Shown: piece by piece, positions 52,852 through 64,000 of the stretch
Layout: each line of letters begins with the position of its first letter
How positions within the stretch are numbered: the first letter of the stretch is position 1
Assembly: GCA_037833965.1 (NCBI GenBank)
Contig: AP031358.1
Coordinates: 17,616,001 to 17,680,000 of the forward strand
Source: Marchantia polymorpha subsp. ruderalis
Lineage: Eukaryota; Streptophyta; Marchantiopsida; Marchantiales; Marchantiaceae
Reading direction: 5' to 3'
Length of the DNA stretch: 64,000 nt
Notes under the pieces: generated by a model
What the model was told of the DNA's origin: nothing
The model's database searches: none
What the model saw: only the letters and a program-made list of their open reading frames with translations
Program-made: the position numbers and the translations under genes

Positions 52852-55800
52852 AAAATAACTCTTTATTCATCATATATTTGATTCAAATTCAGAATATTTC
52901 ATTCAAATAATTAAAACAACACAAACGTTAAATACTAAAGTTCTGAATTGAAGAAATTTATTTATTATCTCAAGATTTTATTATGCAAGTGTAACAAAAA
53001 TATTTATTTAAGAATAAAATGATATTAATGACACTTTATGCTTTAAATTTTCAAAAATATTGTAGAATTACAAAGTAAAATAACCAGAAAATTCAAAATC
53101 AAGCAAAGACATGATTTAAAATTTTACCAAATTTTACAATAAGTAGTTCATTTTATAAAAATATTACTTTGGAGTTATTGTAGAAGTTAAAACAGGCATT
53201 AATTATGATCAAAAGTTTAATAATTTGATTTTTCAAAAATCTGATAATTTATTTCTAATTCAAATTGTCTACAAGTTGACATTTGACATATAAAAAACTT
53301 AAACGAATAAATTTAACTGAAATAAAATACATTATTTCAAATTGTTGAGTTTGGAAGGCTACATGCAAATTCTTTTCAAATTCATTCCCTATTGACTTTT
53401 TAAATTCAAAAGTTATACAGATTCTTGGAGTGCATAAAATTCAATTGTATAAAGTATGTTAACAATTTTTTTATGAGTAGGTCATGACCATTTTAATTAT
53501 TTCTATTGATTTCCACCCTTGCAGAAGCTATTATTTCTTATTCATTAATAGTCGAGAAGTAACAAATCTTATCAAAAATTGCCAGTTCTCTTACTTCTCT
53601 ACAAGAAGAAGTGCTGCGCACCTCTTTTTATAGTCTCGTGCCTTTGGCGGTCAGTGAAAGGAGTAACAATTGCTGAACTTTACAAAAAATATGTTGTTGG
53701 GTCTCTAGTTGGCAAGGCTTTGCAAATTGAGAGTTATGTACTAAGTAGCTCGGGCAGCCGCGAGAAAATATTCATCCTAGAGTGAAGCTCAATCGGATAT
53801 AGGCTCAATTATGGACTTACTTCCACTACACATAAGTTCCAGTTTGGTCTTCTATTTAACGGATTTGTCGGACATTGCAGTAGTTGCTCCGAATATCCGA
53901 GTGACGCGGTGGTGTCCAGCCAGCTGCCAAGTCACACTAGCAGGTTGGAATGTATCACAGCCACGATCGTCAAATCGAGATTATCGAAGCTAATGCTGCC
54001 CTCTAAGAACAGTGGTCATGCCACGACTTACCAGCATTATGATTGCAGATCCTGTGCAAAAGGTTTCCGTTCAGCACTACGTAGCCCAGATTCTTACATC
54101 TCATGCTGACGTGAGTTGACGAGACTACGGTCGCCCTGTTTGGTGCAGGCACTTTAAGCGGTCCTCTAAACAGAAAGCACCGAGATCTAATGCAAGGCGA
54201 AATTCTATTGCGTCATCATCATGTGCACAATCATAGACCTTTGGAGATATCGTGGACTGTCAATTAAGTTAAGTTGGCATATATATTGACATGATTAGCT
54301 TACGGGTCACATTTGATAAGAACCCAACATGCGAGGGCGACCACCAACTCTTGACAACATGGACATCAATTAGAGAACCGTTACGTGACTTGGGAATATT
54401 TTATCAGGTTTTCTTAGTTTTTATTTCGGCTGTTTGTAGACGTGTTGGGTAATATCCATCTGTAGTGTTCCAAGGTTTTATTCATTTGTTGTCAGCACTG
54501 CTTTCCAACCTCTGACAACTTTCTAGGTTTGATCTGTTGTCAGAATGAGGTTTTCTTGACCTCCACCTTTCACCAGTAAGTATTTCTCCAAATAAATCCT
54601 GGATTCTGGAGAGGCTTATATATGTACCCTCTTTCGGCAGGTTCGGTTGCCAGAGGTAATACCCTACTGGCAAAGTCTGAAGGCATATCGAATAATCGTA
54701 GAGCAATTTATTTTGAAAGTAAAATTGTTCAGAATGGCTTCATCGCATCGTTGTTTAGTAGAATATTGTAGAGATGCAAAAATTACGTTTGTGCAAGTCT
54801 ACCTTTAGGTGACTTTCTGGATATGAACCTCAAATAAGGCCTTACTTTCATGCATGGAACGTACGGAATTTTCTGAAGCCCCAAAGCGTGGATATGCCCA
54901 CTTGTCCACGCCACCCGTCCAGACGCACCGCAAAATATTGTCAACAAGAAACAACCTGTCAGTCTGCTCCAATAATTTATTCCACCGATACATCATGTTG
55001 AGGACGGTTCATCTGTTGGATATTTTCCAGCACATAGGAAGGCGCACTTAGCTCGTATTATCGAGCTCATGTTTGGACTACCCAGTTGTGGAGAGGTGAG
55101 GATTCTTGACTTGTGACTCATACAAAACCCCAGCTGGCCTTTTAAAATTCCTGTAGTTTCCAGTCGGAGCGTAAGATTCTCTTGCGTTTGAAAGGTGTAA
55201 ACAGTTGGTGCGAAGCTGAAGAAACGTTCACATGGCATCAGTGGATAGCCACAAAGGTGGAGTAACAAAAACCACCGCTCCAATCGGGCAGAGAGGGAAC
55301 GACACTTTCAAACCACGACGTATCCACGGTACCTAGGAAAAGCCGAATTTTACTTTGCTTTGTACTCCAAACTGCAAGTCGAGAGAGAAGGGCCGAGAAT
55401 CATAGAAATCATAGAAAATAGGTTAAGAATCCCCCATCCAAACTGAAAATAGGATCCATAGGCTTGGGACTTGGACACATGGAACTTGAATTGAGTATAT
55501 TACTCTTTCGTTTCTGTTGAGCATTACAAAAAAATTACTCGATGCAGATGTAGTGGCAAACAAAATGTCTACGAATCTCTTCTCTCAAATAATGTGTCAG
55601 CACAGTGGAGGCTATGCCCTCTATATACATGAAAGTGTATAGTGCGGTACAAGTCGGAAAGGCTAAAACTAACCACATTTGACTTTAATTGATCAAATCC
55701 GGATACTATCCTCCCTCTGACTCAGTCGATCGTAGCAACAATCGAGAAGTTAAAGACGAGGTAACTGCCAAGGATGACGATCGCCTGCAAACGATTCTCG

Positions 55801-56088
55801 AGAGGGAAGCACGGGAAAACCCCGATATCATTAGCCTATGTCACCTCGTATGGCCTCAAATTCGTCTTGTCTATCAGGAATTCCGTGGCGATGTATCCGA
55901 GAAGCTCTGGAGACTAATTCGCAGCCATCGCTTCTTGTAGCAGAATCTCGTCTTCTAATGCACACAAACGCTCTTGATTGCAAACCTATGTACACGGAAG
56001 CGAGGAACGTGGATATGCATGGGAGCCTGGCTGGGAAAAATTCCTGCACCAGCACAGGTCCCTGAATTTCGCATTAGACCGGTTGACC
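52852..56088. other. Intergenic; AT-rich to ~53560, then 3' flank of the GT14 gene
   Basis: No supported gene. The first 700 bp are strongly AT-rich. Between 54 and 56 kb only frames under 100 codons occur, on both strands, with no motif. The last part should include the 3' UTR of the glycosyltransferase gene. Confidence 0.45.
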
Positions 56089-57797
56089 TCAGTATCCCAG
56101 AACAGAGGAGGGCAGGCTTTGCAGATGGTCGGCGCTCGCAGAGGCCTCCACCTTCCTCGCGAACAAGTAGCAAGGGGAATTCGAAACACCATTGTAGACG
56201 CAATCACGAGAAACGTTGCGCCAGTGCTGCTCCTCGGCGACGGCCGAAGTGTCGTGGAACATGCCGTCGGTCTGAACCGTCCTTCCCTGAATGTCCTTGA
56301 ACCAGTCCGGTGTCATCACATCGGCGCCCAGCAGATTCGGCGACGTCCAATGAGGCTGCGTCCAGTTCACGTACATTGTCGTCCAATTTGATATTCCCTG
56401 AGGGTCCAGGAGTCCTAGAGCAGAAAAGCGTGAAGCACACCATGGAAACCGTCAGTAACAGCTTCCGATAAAATTGGCTCAGCAGGACTCATATGTCCCA
56501 ATGTCTAATGTCCGAGACAGCCAAATTCAGCAGAAGCATAGGAGTATTCAGCGCAGCCGACAGACATTTCAATTGATGTAGACTCTCATGAACGAGCAAT
56601 CAATTCTTTTGACGCAACCGTAGCCAATTCGCTCGATGGAAACGGTGAAATCAGCCAGCAATATAGTCAGTAGAGAGCATGAAAGTGATCTACGACAGGC
56701 AACTTTGCACAATGACCGGATCAAACCAGAAATTTAAATGATACGACGGAGAGCCTTAATCACAAGCAATCAATCCAAGCAGTGCCAGCAGACAATGAGC
56801 CCAGACGGCACCACGAAACTGATCTGTACATTCCACCGCAGCAATGCTGGAAAGAGGTTCTGCGACGGTACTGACCCAGAAGAGTCTGAATGTACTGCTC
56901 GTCGGGGCCGCACCATGCTTTGCAGGAGGTGTTGAACTTGTTGAAGATGGTGGTGTCGTTCAGAATCATGACGGCATGGCGAGCATGCACGGCCATCCAC
57001 AGCTCTCCTTTGCGCAGGCTGCTGTTGCGGAACTCGGGCTCCGTGTCCCACGTCAAGTACTTGCGGTGCGGCAGGAACGACTCGACAAACGACTGCTGCG
57101 AGTTCGTCAGATACTCGTAGACGAAGTCGAATGATCGGATGGGCACGGTGGCCTCGCAGGCGTACACGAACCACGAATTGGACGGCCCGTGGTCGGGATC
57201 GACGATGGCGTAGGCCAGCAGCCGGCGCATCGCCCTGACCAGGCTCATGGACAGCCGCCGGACGCCCTCACTCGGGACATGGTGGTTGTGGAACAGCGAT
57301 TCGCTTGGGGACTCGTAGTCGGGCCGAGAATGCACGTACACCGAGTACCGATCCTCGTGCCCGCGGAAGAATCTGCGCCATAGCGCCTCGTGGGGAAGGC
57401 GATCGCGCGTGATGAAGAGGAATGCCACTCGCGGCTTGGGGACGAGCCCGTCCTGGCGCTGGCGCTGGCGCCCGAGGCGAGCGGCGCACGACAGCAGGCT
57501 GGCCTCGTCAAGCGCCAGGGTCGTCCACGGCAGCTCGCACTCCTGTGACTCATTCGTCCGGGTCCACGCTGGCTCGATGGCGCTGCTGACCTCGGGCCGA
57601 CTCATCTCGCCGGCGATGGATGGACGCGCTGCCAGGTACGGGCGCGACGTGAGGGCCCAGAGCGGGCTGATGTTGTGATTCGGCAGGATCTCGTCGATGC
57701 CCGACATGTAGGCGAGGCAGAAGAGCGCCAGCGTGACGCTGCACCACAGAAGGAGCCACGTGTTCGGCTTGCGGGGCGTGCTCGAGACCGTGTCCAT
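56089..57797 (-). CDS. GT14 family (BC10/DUF266, core-2/I-branching-like) glycosyltransferase, two exons, ~415 aa
   Basis: Probably a Golgi type II membrane glycosyltransferase of the plant GT14/DUF266 group; the acceptor is unknown. Exon 1 is 57797-56876. The intron, 56875-56415, begins GTCAGT and ends CTCTAG (phase 1). Exon 2 is 56414-56089. I inferred this join because exon 1 stops matching the family after DEQYIQTLLG, and the missing C-terminus (MYVNWTQPHW, CYLFARK, LPSSVLGY) is found in the next open stretch in the right phase. An N-terminal anchor spans about residues 14-31 (WLLLWCSVTLALFCLAYM). Family blocks are VAFLFITRDRLP, ALWRRFFRGHEDRYSVYVHS, RRLLAYAIVD, YEYLTNSQQSFV and RKGELW. 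I start at the second Met; a longer frame to 58040 adds 81 residues with a poly-Phe tract encoded by a GAA/GAG repeat, which looks like leader. Confidence 0.82.
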
Positions 57798-57858
57798 CGC
57801 CAATTGCCTTCCTCTCGCCGCCAGCGTGGACGCCGCCCGCCGCAGGACGAAGAACGAC

Positions 57859-57895
57859 GAGAAGAAGAAGAGGAGGAAGAAGAAGAAGAAGAGCG
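57859..57895. repeat. GAA/GAG-rich simple repeat in the GT14 leader
   Basis: Imperfect (GAA)n/(GAG)n. On the minus strand it reads as poly-Phe/Leu in the upstream open frame and as poly-Ser in another, the sign of a low-complexity DNA tract and not a selected peptide. Confidence 0.85.
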
Positions 57896-58040
57896 AGAGG
57901 ACGATGACGATGATGTCGAGCGCACCGAGTGTTCCGGCGCTGAGCGGAGGATGAATGCTGAGAATGGAACGGGGCTTTGGCAAGTCAGCGCGGACCTCTG
58001 GCTCAAGATGCAACTCACGACTGAGATGAAGAGAAATCAT

Positions 58041-61000
58041 GCACGCGGAAGAGGTACAGAATCAAGACGAGACAGGAAAAAATTGCGAGCGGGTGGATGA
58101 AGTTGAGGATGAGGAGGCACTTTGTATAATCCTCGAGCTGGTAAAGAGCCATCATCGACACCGGGGCTAGGGCCAGCAAATCAAGCAGCGCGATGGGGCG
58201 GGGAGATGAAATCACGAGTCTGAGCCGCTCAGCATGGTCGACACTGTGGACAGCGCTGGAATGCGTGAGAGGGGAGGAGAAATATTTACAGGTGCGAGTC
58301 AACTCATAAGCTGCAGGAGAGATGATTCTGCAGGGGCCTCACCGGCAGAGTACTCTGCGATCCGGAGATATAATTAAAACTGATCTCGGACCTTCGAATT
58401 TGTTCACTCGGCTTCGCTTCCTGCGCAGCCCGCTCCTAGAGGGAAGGCTCGGTGGAAGTCGATGCTTCTCCTCAGCTGTAGCGCGATGATTGACATGCCT
58501 GATACCTTACTCCAGGTGAGAAGAAAACTTCGATAGCCACCTCTCAAACTGTAGGCAGATCTGATCAGGCGAGGCGAACGACCTCGCCCAAGCACACAGA
58601 CCTATGAGGCGAGACATATCCTAGCTCCTCCCTGCTATCGGTAGTAAACAGCCCGGGAAGCTCGAGCAGATGGACATGAGGGCCCGTCGTGTGAACGAAG
58701 CTACCGCTCAGACCAGCAAGCACAGAGAGAAAGAGAGATAAAGAGAGAAGGTACCGATAGCTACCTGCCTTTCCGCTGAATCCCTCCACTTCATTTGCCC
58801 GCAGATTACTTGCACCTTAGCTCCATCTCGTATTCAAGGGAGGGGCTCTCATGCCAAGGCTCTCTTCAGTGCAGGCGCTTCCGGCCTTATTGGAGGAGCA
58901 TCAGAACATCGTACCGACACAAATACCACCCGTACTGCCACAAAAAGTTGTCCCCGTTCCGCCTTTCTCTTCCCCGCTCCGCTACCTGCAAGCGAACGAG
59001 AGCCAGCACCGTGAACGTGGTCGAGAGCCTTCTGGCGAAGCTGTGTGGAAGAGCGTCAGAGGGACATTGCGGTCCTCGAAGGTACATGCGCGTACCTTCC
59101 TCTCGATACTTATTCGGGGGAGGCGACCCCGAGCGAGCAGAGGGATGAGCATGATGAGCAGCTCGATTCTCGCGTCCAGTGGCGAGTGAAGGTCGCCGGG
59201 TTGAAGTACCGGAGCTTTTAGAAGGTACGAAGGGTGATAGCACGTACAGATCAGGTACTTCTGGACTGTCTGTTGTACCAGGACCTGCTCGGATTGGAGA
59301 TGCACCAACAGCGGGAGGAAGAGTGAAGCCGTCACGGTGGCTTTGCGTTTTGACTCATCTGAGGCTCATTCGCATCGTGGACCTGCTCAGTCATGCAGAG
59401 GAGGACCGATGTGTGGGACTTCGACATTTCGGCCCCGTGAGATCTCCCTGAACGACGAACGATGTCCGCCAAAATCCTCTCGACGACCGGTTACAGTTCA
59501 TCGGAAATTTGCAGTTACAATATTGGGAACGTCAAAACAGTGCTGATTCTGTCAAAGGTGGTTACCGCTACAGGTAACCGGAATTTTCCCAGTCAACAAT
59601 GATCAGAGTCACCGACGATTGTTCCCGAGGTCTCTGACTTTTGTCAACGCCGCTCGAGCATTTAATGCTGTTCATCCCCTCATGTCCACAATTTACTTGA
59701 GAATCTATTTTCCTTCATGGAGGCCAGTGCAGTTACTACGGGATTAGGATCAGTAAATGGTTTTCAAAACACGCTATGACCCTAATTTGCCGGGCTGACG
59801 AAGTTCTGTCTTGACGAGGACAAGAATATGAAATAGTGGATGTTTGAACCACCTGCAATGATTCCTTCTGTGATGCCACGAATGTTATTGGCTCGAGAAC
59901 TAGGAAATCGGGAGCAGATCGGGCTCATGGTTCGATGGTGATTGGTTGAGGAGATAAGGTCGACGGTGACTTCCGAGACACATCTGCATGGAGTATGGCA
60001 CTGATTTCAAATTTGTGCTGGACCAGATCTTCTTGAAAATACCACACCAGAGAACTCAGCGGTGCTCATCTGAACCTGTTCTCGGTGAGTCCACCAAATA
60101 ATAAATCTGTCGAATCGTAAGCACTCGCGGATCATACTAGTGACGTTGACTGCATGGATTGGAATTTGAGCCTCGGTTAAATATGAAGACTAGACCTGGT
60201 CTATAAGAGAGAGACAATTTTATTCCTTGCAAGAATACATGCCAAAGAGTATCACTAGACAAACTTCAGCCTTTTCTTTAAGGTCGTGGTATAAGCCTAT
60301 GGAGTCTTGAACGTTGTGTTTGAGATTTAAAAATATCTGCTCTTCTCTCCCGAGTTTGAAGCTCCATTTTGAAGATTGAAAAAGAAAAAGTGAGAAGGGA
60401 GCTTTGAGTGTTTTCTCATTTATTTCATTTCATATTTGGTTATATGGAACTGGTAAGATTTACATACGCATGAGATGCTGACAGATCTAAATTTGACTTG
60501 TGTATGCGCAAGATTAAATCGGATTTGTATTACCATTCACATGTTCATCATTGATTAAATACTAATCAAATCAACCATGAGTCATAGAAGTCAAACTATG
60601 TTGCAAGTAAAACTTCTGCAAAATCAACCCTCCTCCCAAACTTAACATCTCAAATCAGACTACAATATATATATATATGACTAGTCGCCTTCGTAGCCTG
60701 GCTGGGTTGGGTTTCCTTTCCTTCACTACTACGGGACCTCTGAGCCCGCGCATCGTCTCTTGGACAATGTGAAGCGGTTACTTCCCGTGGTTGCTCTATT
60801 TTCTGTTTCGCCCTGACCATCCTCAGGGCACCTAGTGGTGTAACTTCCTTGATTGCTCAACTCAGTTCCTATGTTGGTATTATTTTTCAAAGCTTTCTAA
60901 CTAGGGACTGATTCAAGTGAGAATATTTTACAAAATTATAATCAATTCTTGGATTTTCAATTCTTCTACTCGATCAGTTAGATATTTGATTTTACATCGT

Positions 61001-62335
61001 GCTATAAATCATTAACTGAATAACTATTTCAAACTTTTTTCGGACATGTTTCATGGCTACGAATTGAAATTTATATTTTCTGAATATTAGCCTTATGGTT
61101 TTAATTTATTGTGTTCATCTTTTAATGAAACCAAAAAAAGTACCTTCTTATATGCTGGATTAATTTAACCTGCATACACATTTGCAATTAACATCACATA
61201 TTAGAAGTAATATATAATTAAAATTTTCTTTGATTTTAGATCTAATATATGTTAAACGATAGATAGTGATGCACAACAAATATTATCATATAACTTAGAA
61301 TCTACAGTGTTTGTTCACCATCTCTAGTGACAAATCATCATTTTTTAGTAAATTTTTCTTTCTAAATTCGTCATTATGTTGATGTTATTAAGAGTAAGAT
61401 TCATCATTGTAATATTAATGATGCGACACTAGAAGATATTAGGGTAAAAATGAAGTAGATTAAAGCTTGGATTAGAAGAGTTAATTTTTACTAATCAAAC
61501 TCAAAATTCTACATCAAAAAATAGTAATTAATCAAAATTTTGTACTAGAGGACAATCAAATTGGATAAATAAAGCTAGTGCGAAATAAAAAAATGGGCCA
61601 ATTCATGCTTTTTATAAAAATTCATGATATTGATATGAATGATGATAATGATAATGTTGTCATACTAGAAGAAGAAAAAATGTGTTTTTTGGACAAGCTC
61701 ACTGCTCTATTGATGAGTAACATGAGTAATAAATATTGCTATGGAGTGAGATATGCAATTCTTTATTGATAACAAAACCTGAAAATTTGTCAAAAAATCA
61801 AGCTTCAATTTATAGCAAGTAAATATAAAAGCTATACAATAATTTAACAGATGATGAAATTATCATCTTTAAAGTCAAATTGATGATAAATGTTTTAACC
61901 CAAAATAGAAGTATAATATATGACAAAAAATTATCATCTCTAGAAAAATATTACACAATTTGAGTAGTATATACTTCATCTAATAATTAATATAATCATA
62001 AATTAGATATATATATATATATGACATATTTGTAAGGATCTTAATTCTATATAATGTAAATAAAATTATGAAGAAAATTGTTCTTCTTGTGTTGTAATAT
62101 ATATATCAAAGTAACAATAATTGTATAAATGTACACACATTTTACTGTTATCGTGATAAATCAAAATTCATATAAATAATTAAAATTATGTAAATTTTAA
62201 TGCTTAAAAATTTAATCTAAATATTTATTTCATATCAAAAAATAAAAGAATAAAAATCAAATCACTAAAGCTATCAATGTGATGTTGGACTTTTTTAATC
62301 TTCTTAGAATTTTGAAACTCATCGGTTTCAAATAG
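58041..62335. other. Intergenic; promoter side of GT14, then AT-rich DNA
   Basis: The first few hundred bases presumably carry the GT14 promoter and leader. 58.3-59.6 kb is GC-balanced with overlapping frames under 120 codons and no motif. A GC-richer island at 60680-60860 stands out but I cannot assign it. 60.9-62.3 kb is strongly AT-rich without genes. Confidence 0.45.
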
Positions 62336-63406
62336 GGCTCCGATCGGGTCAGGTTCGACCTTCAACCCAAACCCGACCCAAAAAACCGGGTCGGGTTCGG
62401 ATTGGATCCAGGTCGAATCCGGAAACTGGAAGCACCTCAAGAATCGGTTGAAAGTTCAACCAATTCTTCTTCCATTCTTCCTCGAGTCTGCCGGAGATGT
62501 TTTCGTGCATTATCTTGACACCTAAAGAGACCCATGATTAGCGCTAACGAAATGTGCTCATGGCTGGCTGCTCACTCATGTACACGCTGTCGTAGACGCT
62601 GCTTTCAAAGTCTACACATTTGACAAGGGTAGATATTTCAAGTACCGCCCGCAGCCTCTGCTGGGATGCCGATCAATTCTACATCCTCTGCCTGGCCTGT
62701 CTTTAATACGCATTTGCATATTTGATTTTGGAACAGCGACAAGGTAGAGACGTATTTTTTTTGTCTAATATTAGTCAATACAAATGCAGCCAGTGCTCAT
62801 CCTTCTCATGCTCATGAATGTTTGTCACAAATTGAACGAAGATATAACGACTTTGCACTCCATAACAGCTTAGTGACACTAAGCCCAGTATCAAACTTAG
62901 ATTGAAAAATTCCAAAGCATTTCGCTTTCAAGAGAAGAACACAACGAGGTGGTATTGCTTCAGTCTGCTTGATCCCGCCAACAAGTTAAAACTGCTGTCC
63001 CACATTGAGCCTTGTGGTAGAAGCGCTCTGAGCGACAGGCAGGTCAGCAACCGATTGACTGAGTGATCAGAGTCCATGGGCTGCGCTCGTTTGAAGATTT
63101 AACGCTTGCCAGGCGCAGCTCGATCGATTGATGGCGACGCAGCCAGAGGCCTTGATCGGTGCGTGCGTGCATGACTATCCGGAGCAAGACAACGGTGCCA
63201 TAGCCCGCGACCTCGCTCGGAGGTCAATTCAAAAGCGTCCGCTTTCGATGGCATTGCGGAGTGCGGTCACCACCAGCTAATCGATTTGCTTGCATTATCA
63301 CACTTTACCCTCTAGGTTTTGGGTCGGGTATAGCCCTCTACCCAAACCCGGACCTGATCCGACCCAAACTCGGGTTTCCGGGTTTTACCCGAACCCGATC
63401 GGAGCC
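62336..63406. mobile_element. TIR-bearing non-autonomous DNA transposon (hAT-like), ~1.07 kb
   Basis: The left end GGCTCCGATCGGGT (from 62336) is matched in inverse by ACCCGATCGGAGCC at the right end (to 63406). Both subterminal regions are about 90 bp of CCCGACCC / GGGTCGGG repeats in opposite orientation. The interior encodes nothing recognisable. I could not identify a clean target duplication (CAAAT occurs near both ends). Confidence 0.6.
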
Positions 63407-64000
63407 ATTTCTAGCAAATTCAATGCATGATCAAAGATTTTTTAATTCAAAAAAATTTTATTCAAGTCACTCAAATTTGAATTTTATAATTTATAAATAT
63501 ATTATTTATATTTGACAGATAAATATCGTTTTCATATTATTATTTGTTAAAAAAAATTCAGTTTTTTTGTTTAATATTTGATCTTGTTCAAATAATTATT
63601 ACACATTATAGTTTTTGAAAATGATATAGAAACGTACTTTAATCTGCATAAAAACATTTATATTCCTTCAAATGCTTGAAATGATAAATCATTTTGATAA
63701 TAACAAATCCATCATACATATAGTAAAGTAAATCTGAATCGCATCAATCATTTTCAAAACAACCTCTAAAGAGCATAAATTAAAAACTTTGAATTTTTCA
63801 ATTTTAAATCTTAAATTTTAATTAATTATCTATCATTAAAAATTAAAGTGTTTTTGTTGATGAGCGTATCTTCTACGAAGCAAGTTGAAAGATAGTAAGA
63901 AAACTGTGGGTATTTGAAAACTGCTAGTGTTATGACTCTTCCAACTCTTTTTTCTGACAATGATATAATCATTGTCAAGGGGACTGCTTTGCCAATGTTT
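63407..64000. other. AT-rich tail of the window; no gene
   Basis: A/T homopolymer-rich sequence with no open frame or repeat terminus that I can support. Confidence 0.5.

Noticed and set aside
57798..58040. 81-residue N-terminal extension of the GT14 protein with a poly-Phe membrane segment
   Set aside because: Encoded by a GAA/GAG simple repeat. The anchor after the second Met already gives the normal family layout.
60900..62330. AT-rich tract considered as an organellar DNA insertion
   Set aside because: I recognised no organellar gene or tRNA in it. AT-richness alone is not evidence.

Overview
The window looks like nuclear DNA of a land plant. The evidence is an F-box gene of plant type, a plant-type GT14 (BC10/DUF266-like) glycosyltransferase gene with one spliceosomal intron, and nested plant retrotransposons. 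A bryophyte (possibly a liverwort) is my guess, not something the sequence proves. Host genes are sparse: an intronless F-box gene (2933-4231, +), the two-exon GT14 gene (56089-57797, -) and one unassigned 299-codon ORF (40320-41219, +).

Most of the rest is built by one Ty3/Gypsy-type family with very large LTRs. A full-length element occupies 19254-35128 on the minus strand. Its parts are a 5' LTR (30404-35128), a tRNA-Asp-type primer site, gag-protease, an in-frame UAG CAA UUA stop context, RT-RNaseH-integrase, a polypurine tract and a 3' LTR (19254-24616). Three solo LTRs of the same family lie at 7987-12580 (+), 16194-18757 (+) and 46748-50016 (-). Each solo LTR is flanked by a perfect 5-bp target duplication (AGAGG, GCTCC, GAGCA).

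The most striking feature is that the LTR itself contains a protein gene. The 5.36-kb 3' LTR carries an intact 1039-codon ORF (20251-23370, -), sense to gag-pol and upstream of the LTR TATA box, so it lies in U3. Recognisable homologues in various states of decay sit at the same place in two solo LTRs. The copy in the 5' LTR is broken by a 734-bp internal inversion. The layout recalls U3-borne accessory genes of retroviruses (MMTV sag, and nef in part), but the protein is unrelated as far as I can see: a conserved N-terminal domain, a Pro/Ser/Arg-rich middle, an acidic patch and a C-terminal coiled coil. The LTRs are also crowded with two families of short palindromes.

A second, older system lies to the right. 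A degraded Ty1/Copia-like element (43361-52846, +, TSD AATAA) has been invaded by a LINE remnant (44681-46602), the third Gypsy solo LTR and a hAT-like MITE, and it also holds two minisatellite-like arrays. The outer regions (1-2932, 4232-7981, 12586-16188, 35134-40319, 52852-56088, 58041-62335, 63407-64000) have no gene I can support. Notable in them are a cluster of inverted repeats near 38.4-38.75 kb, and AT-rich tracts near 53 kb, 61-62 kb and the right end.
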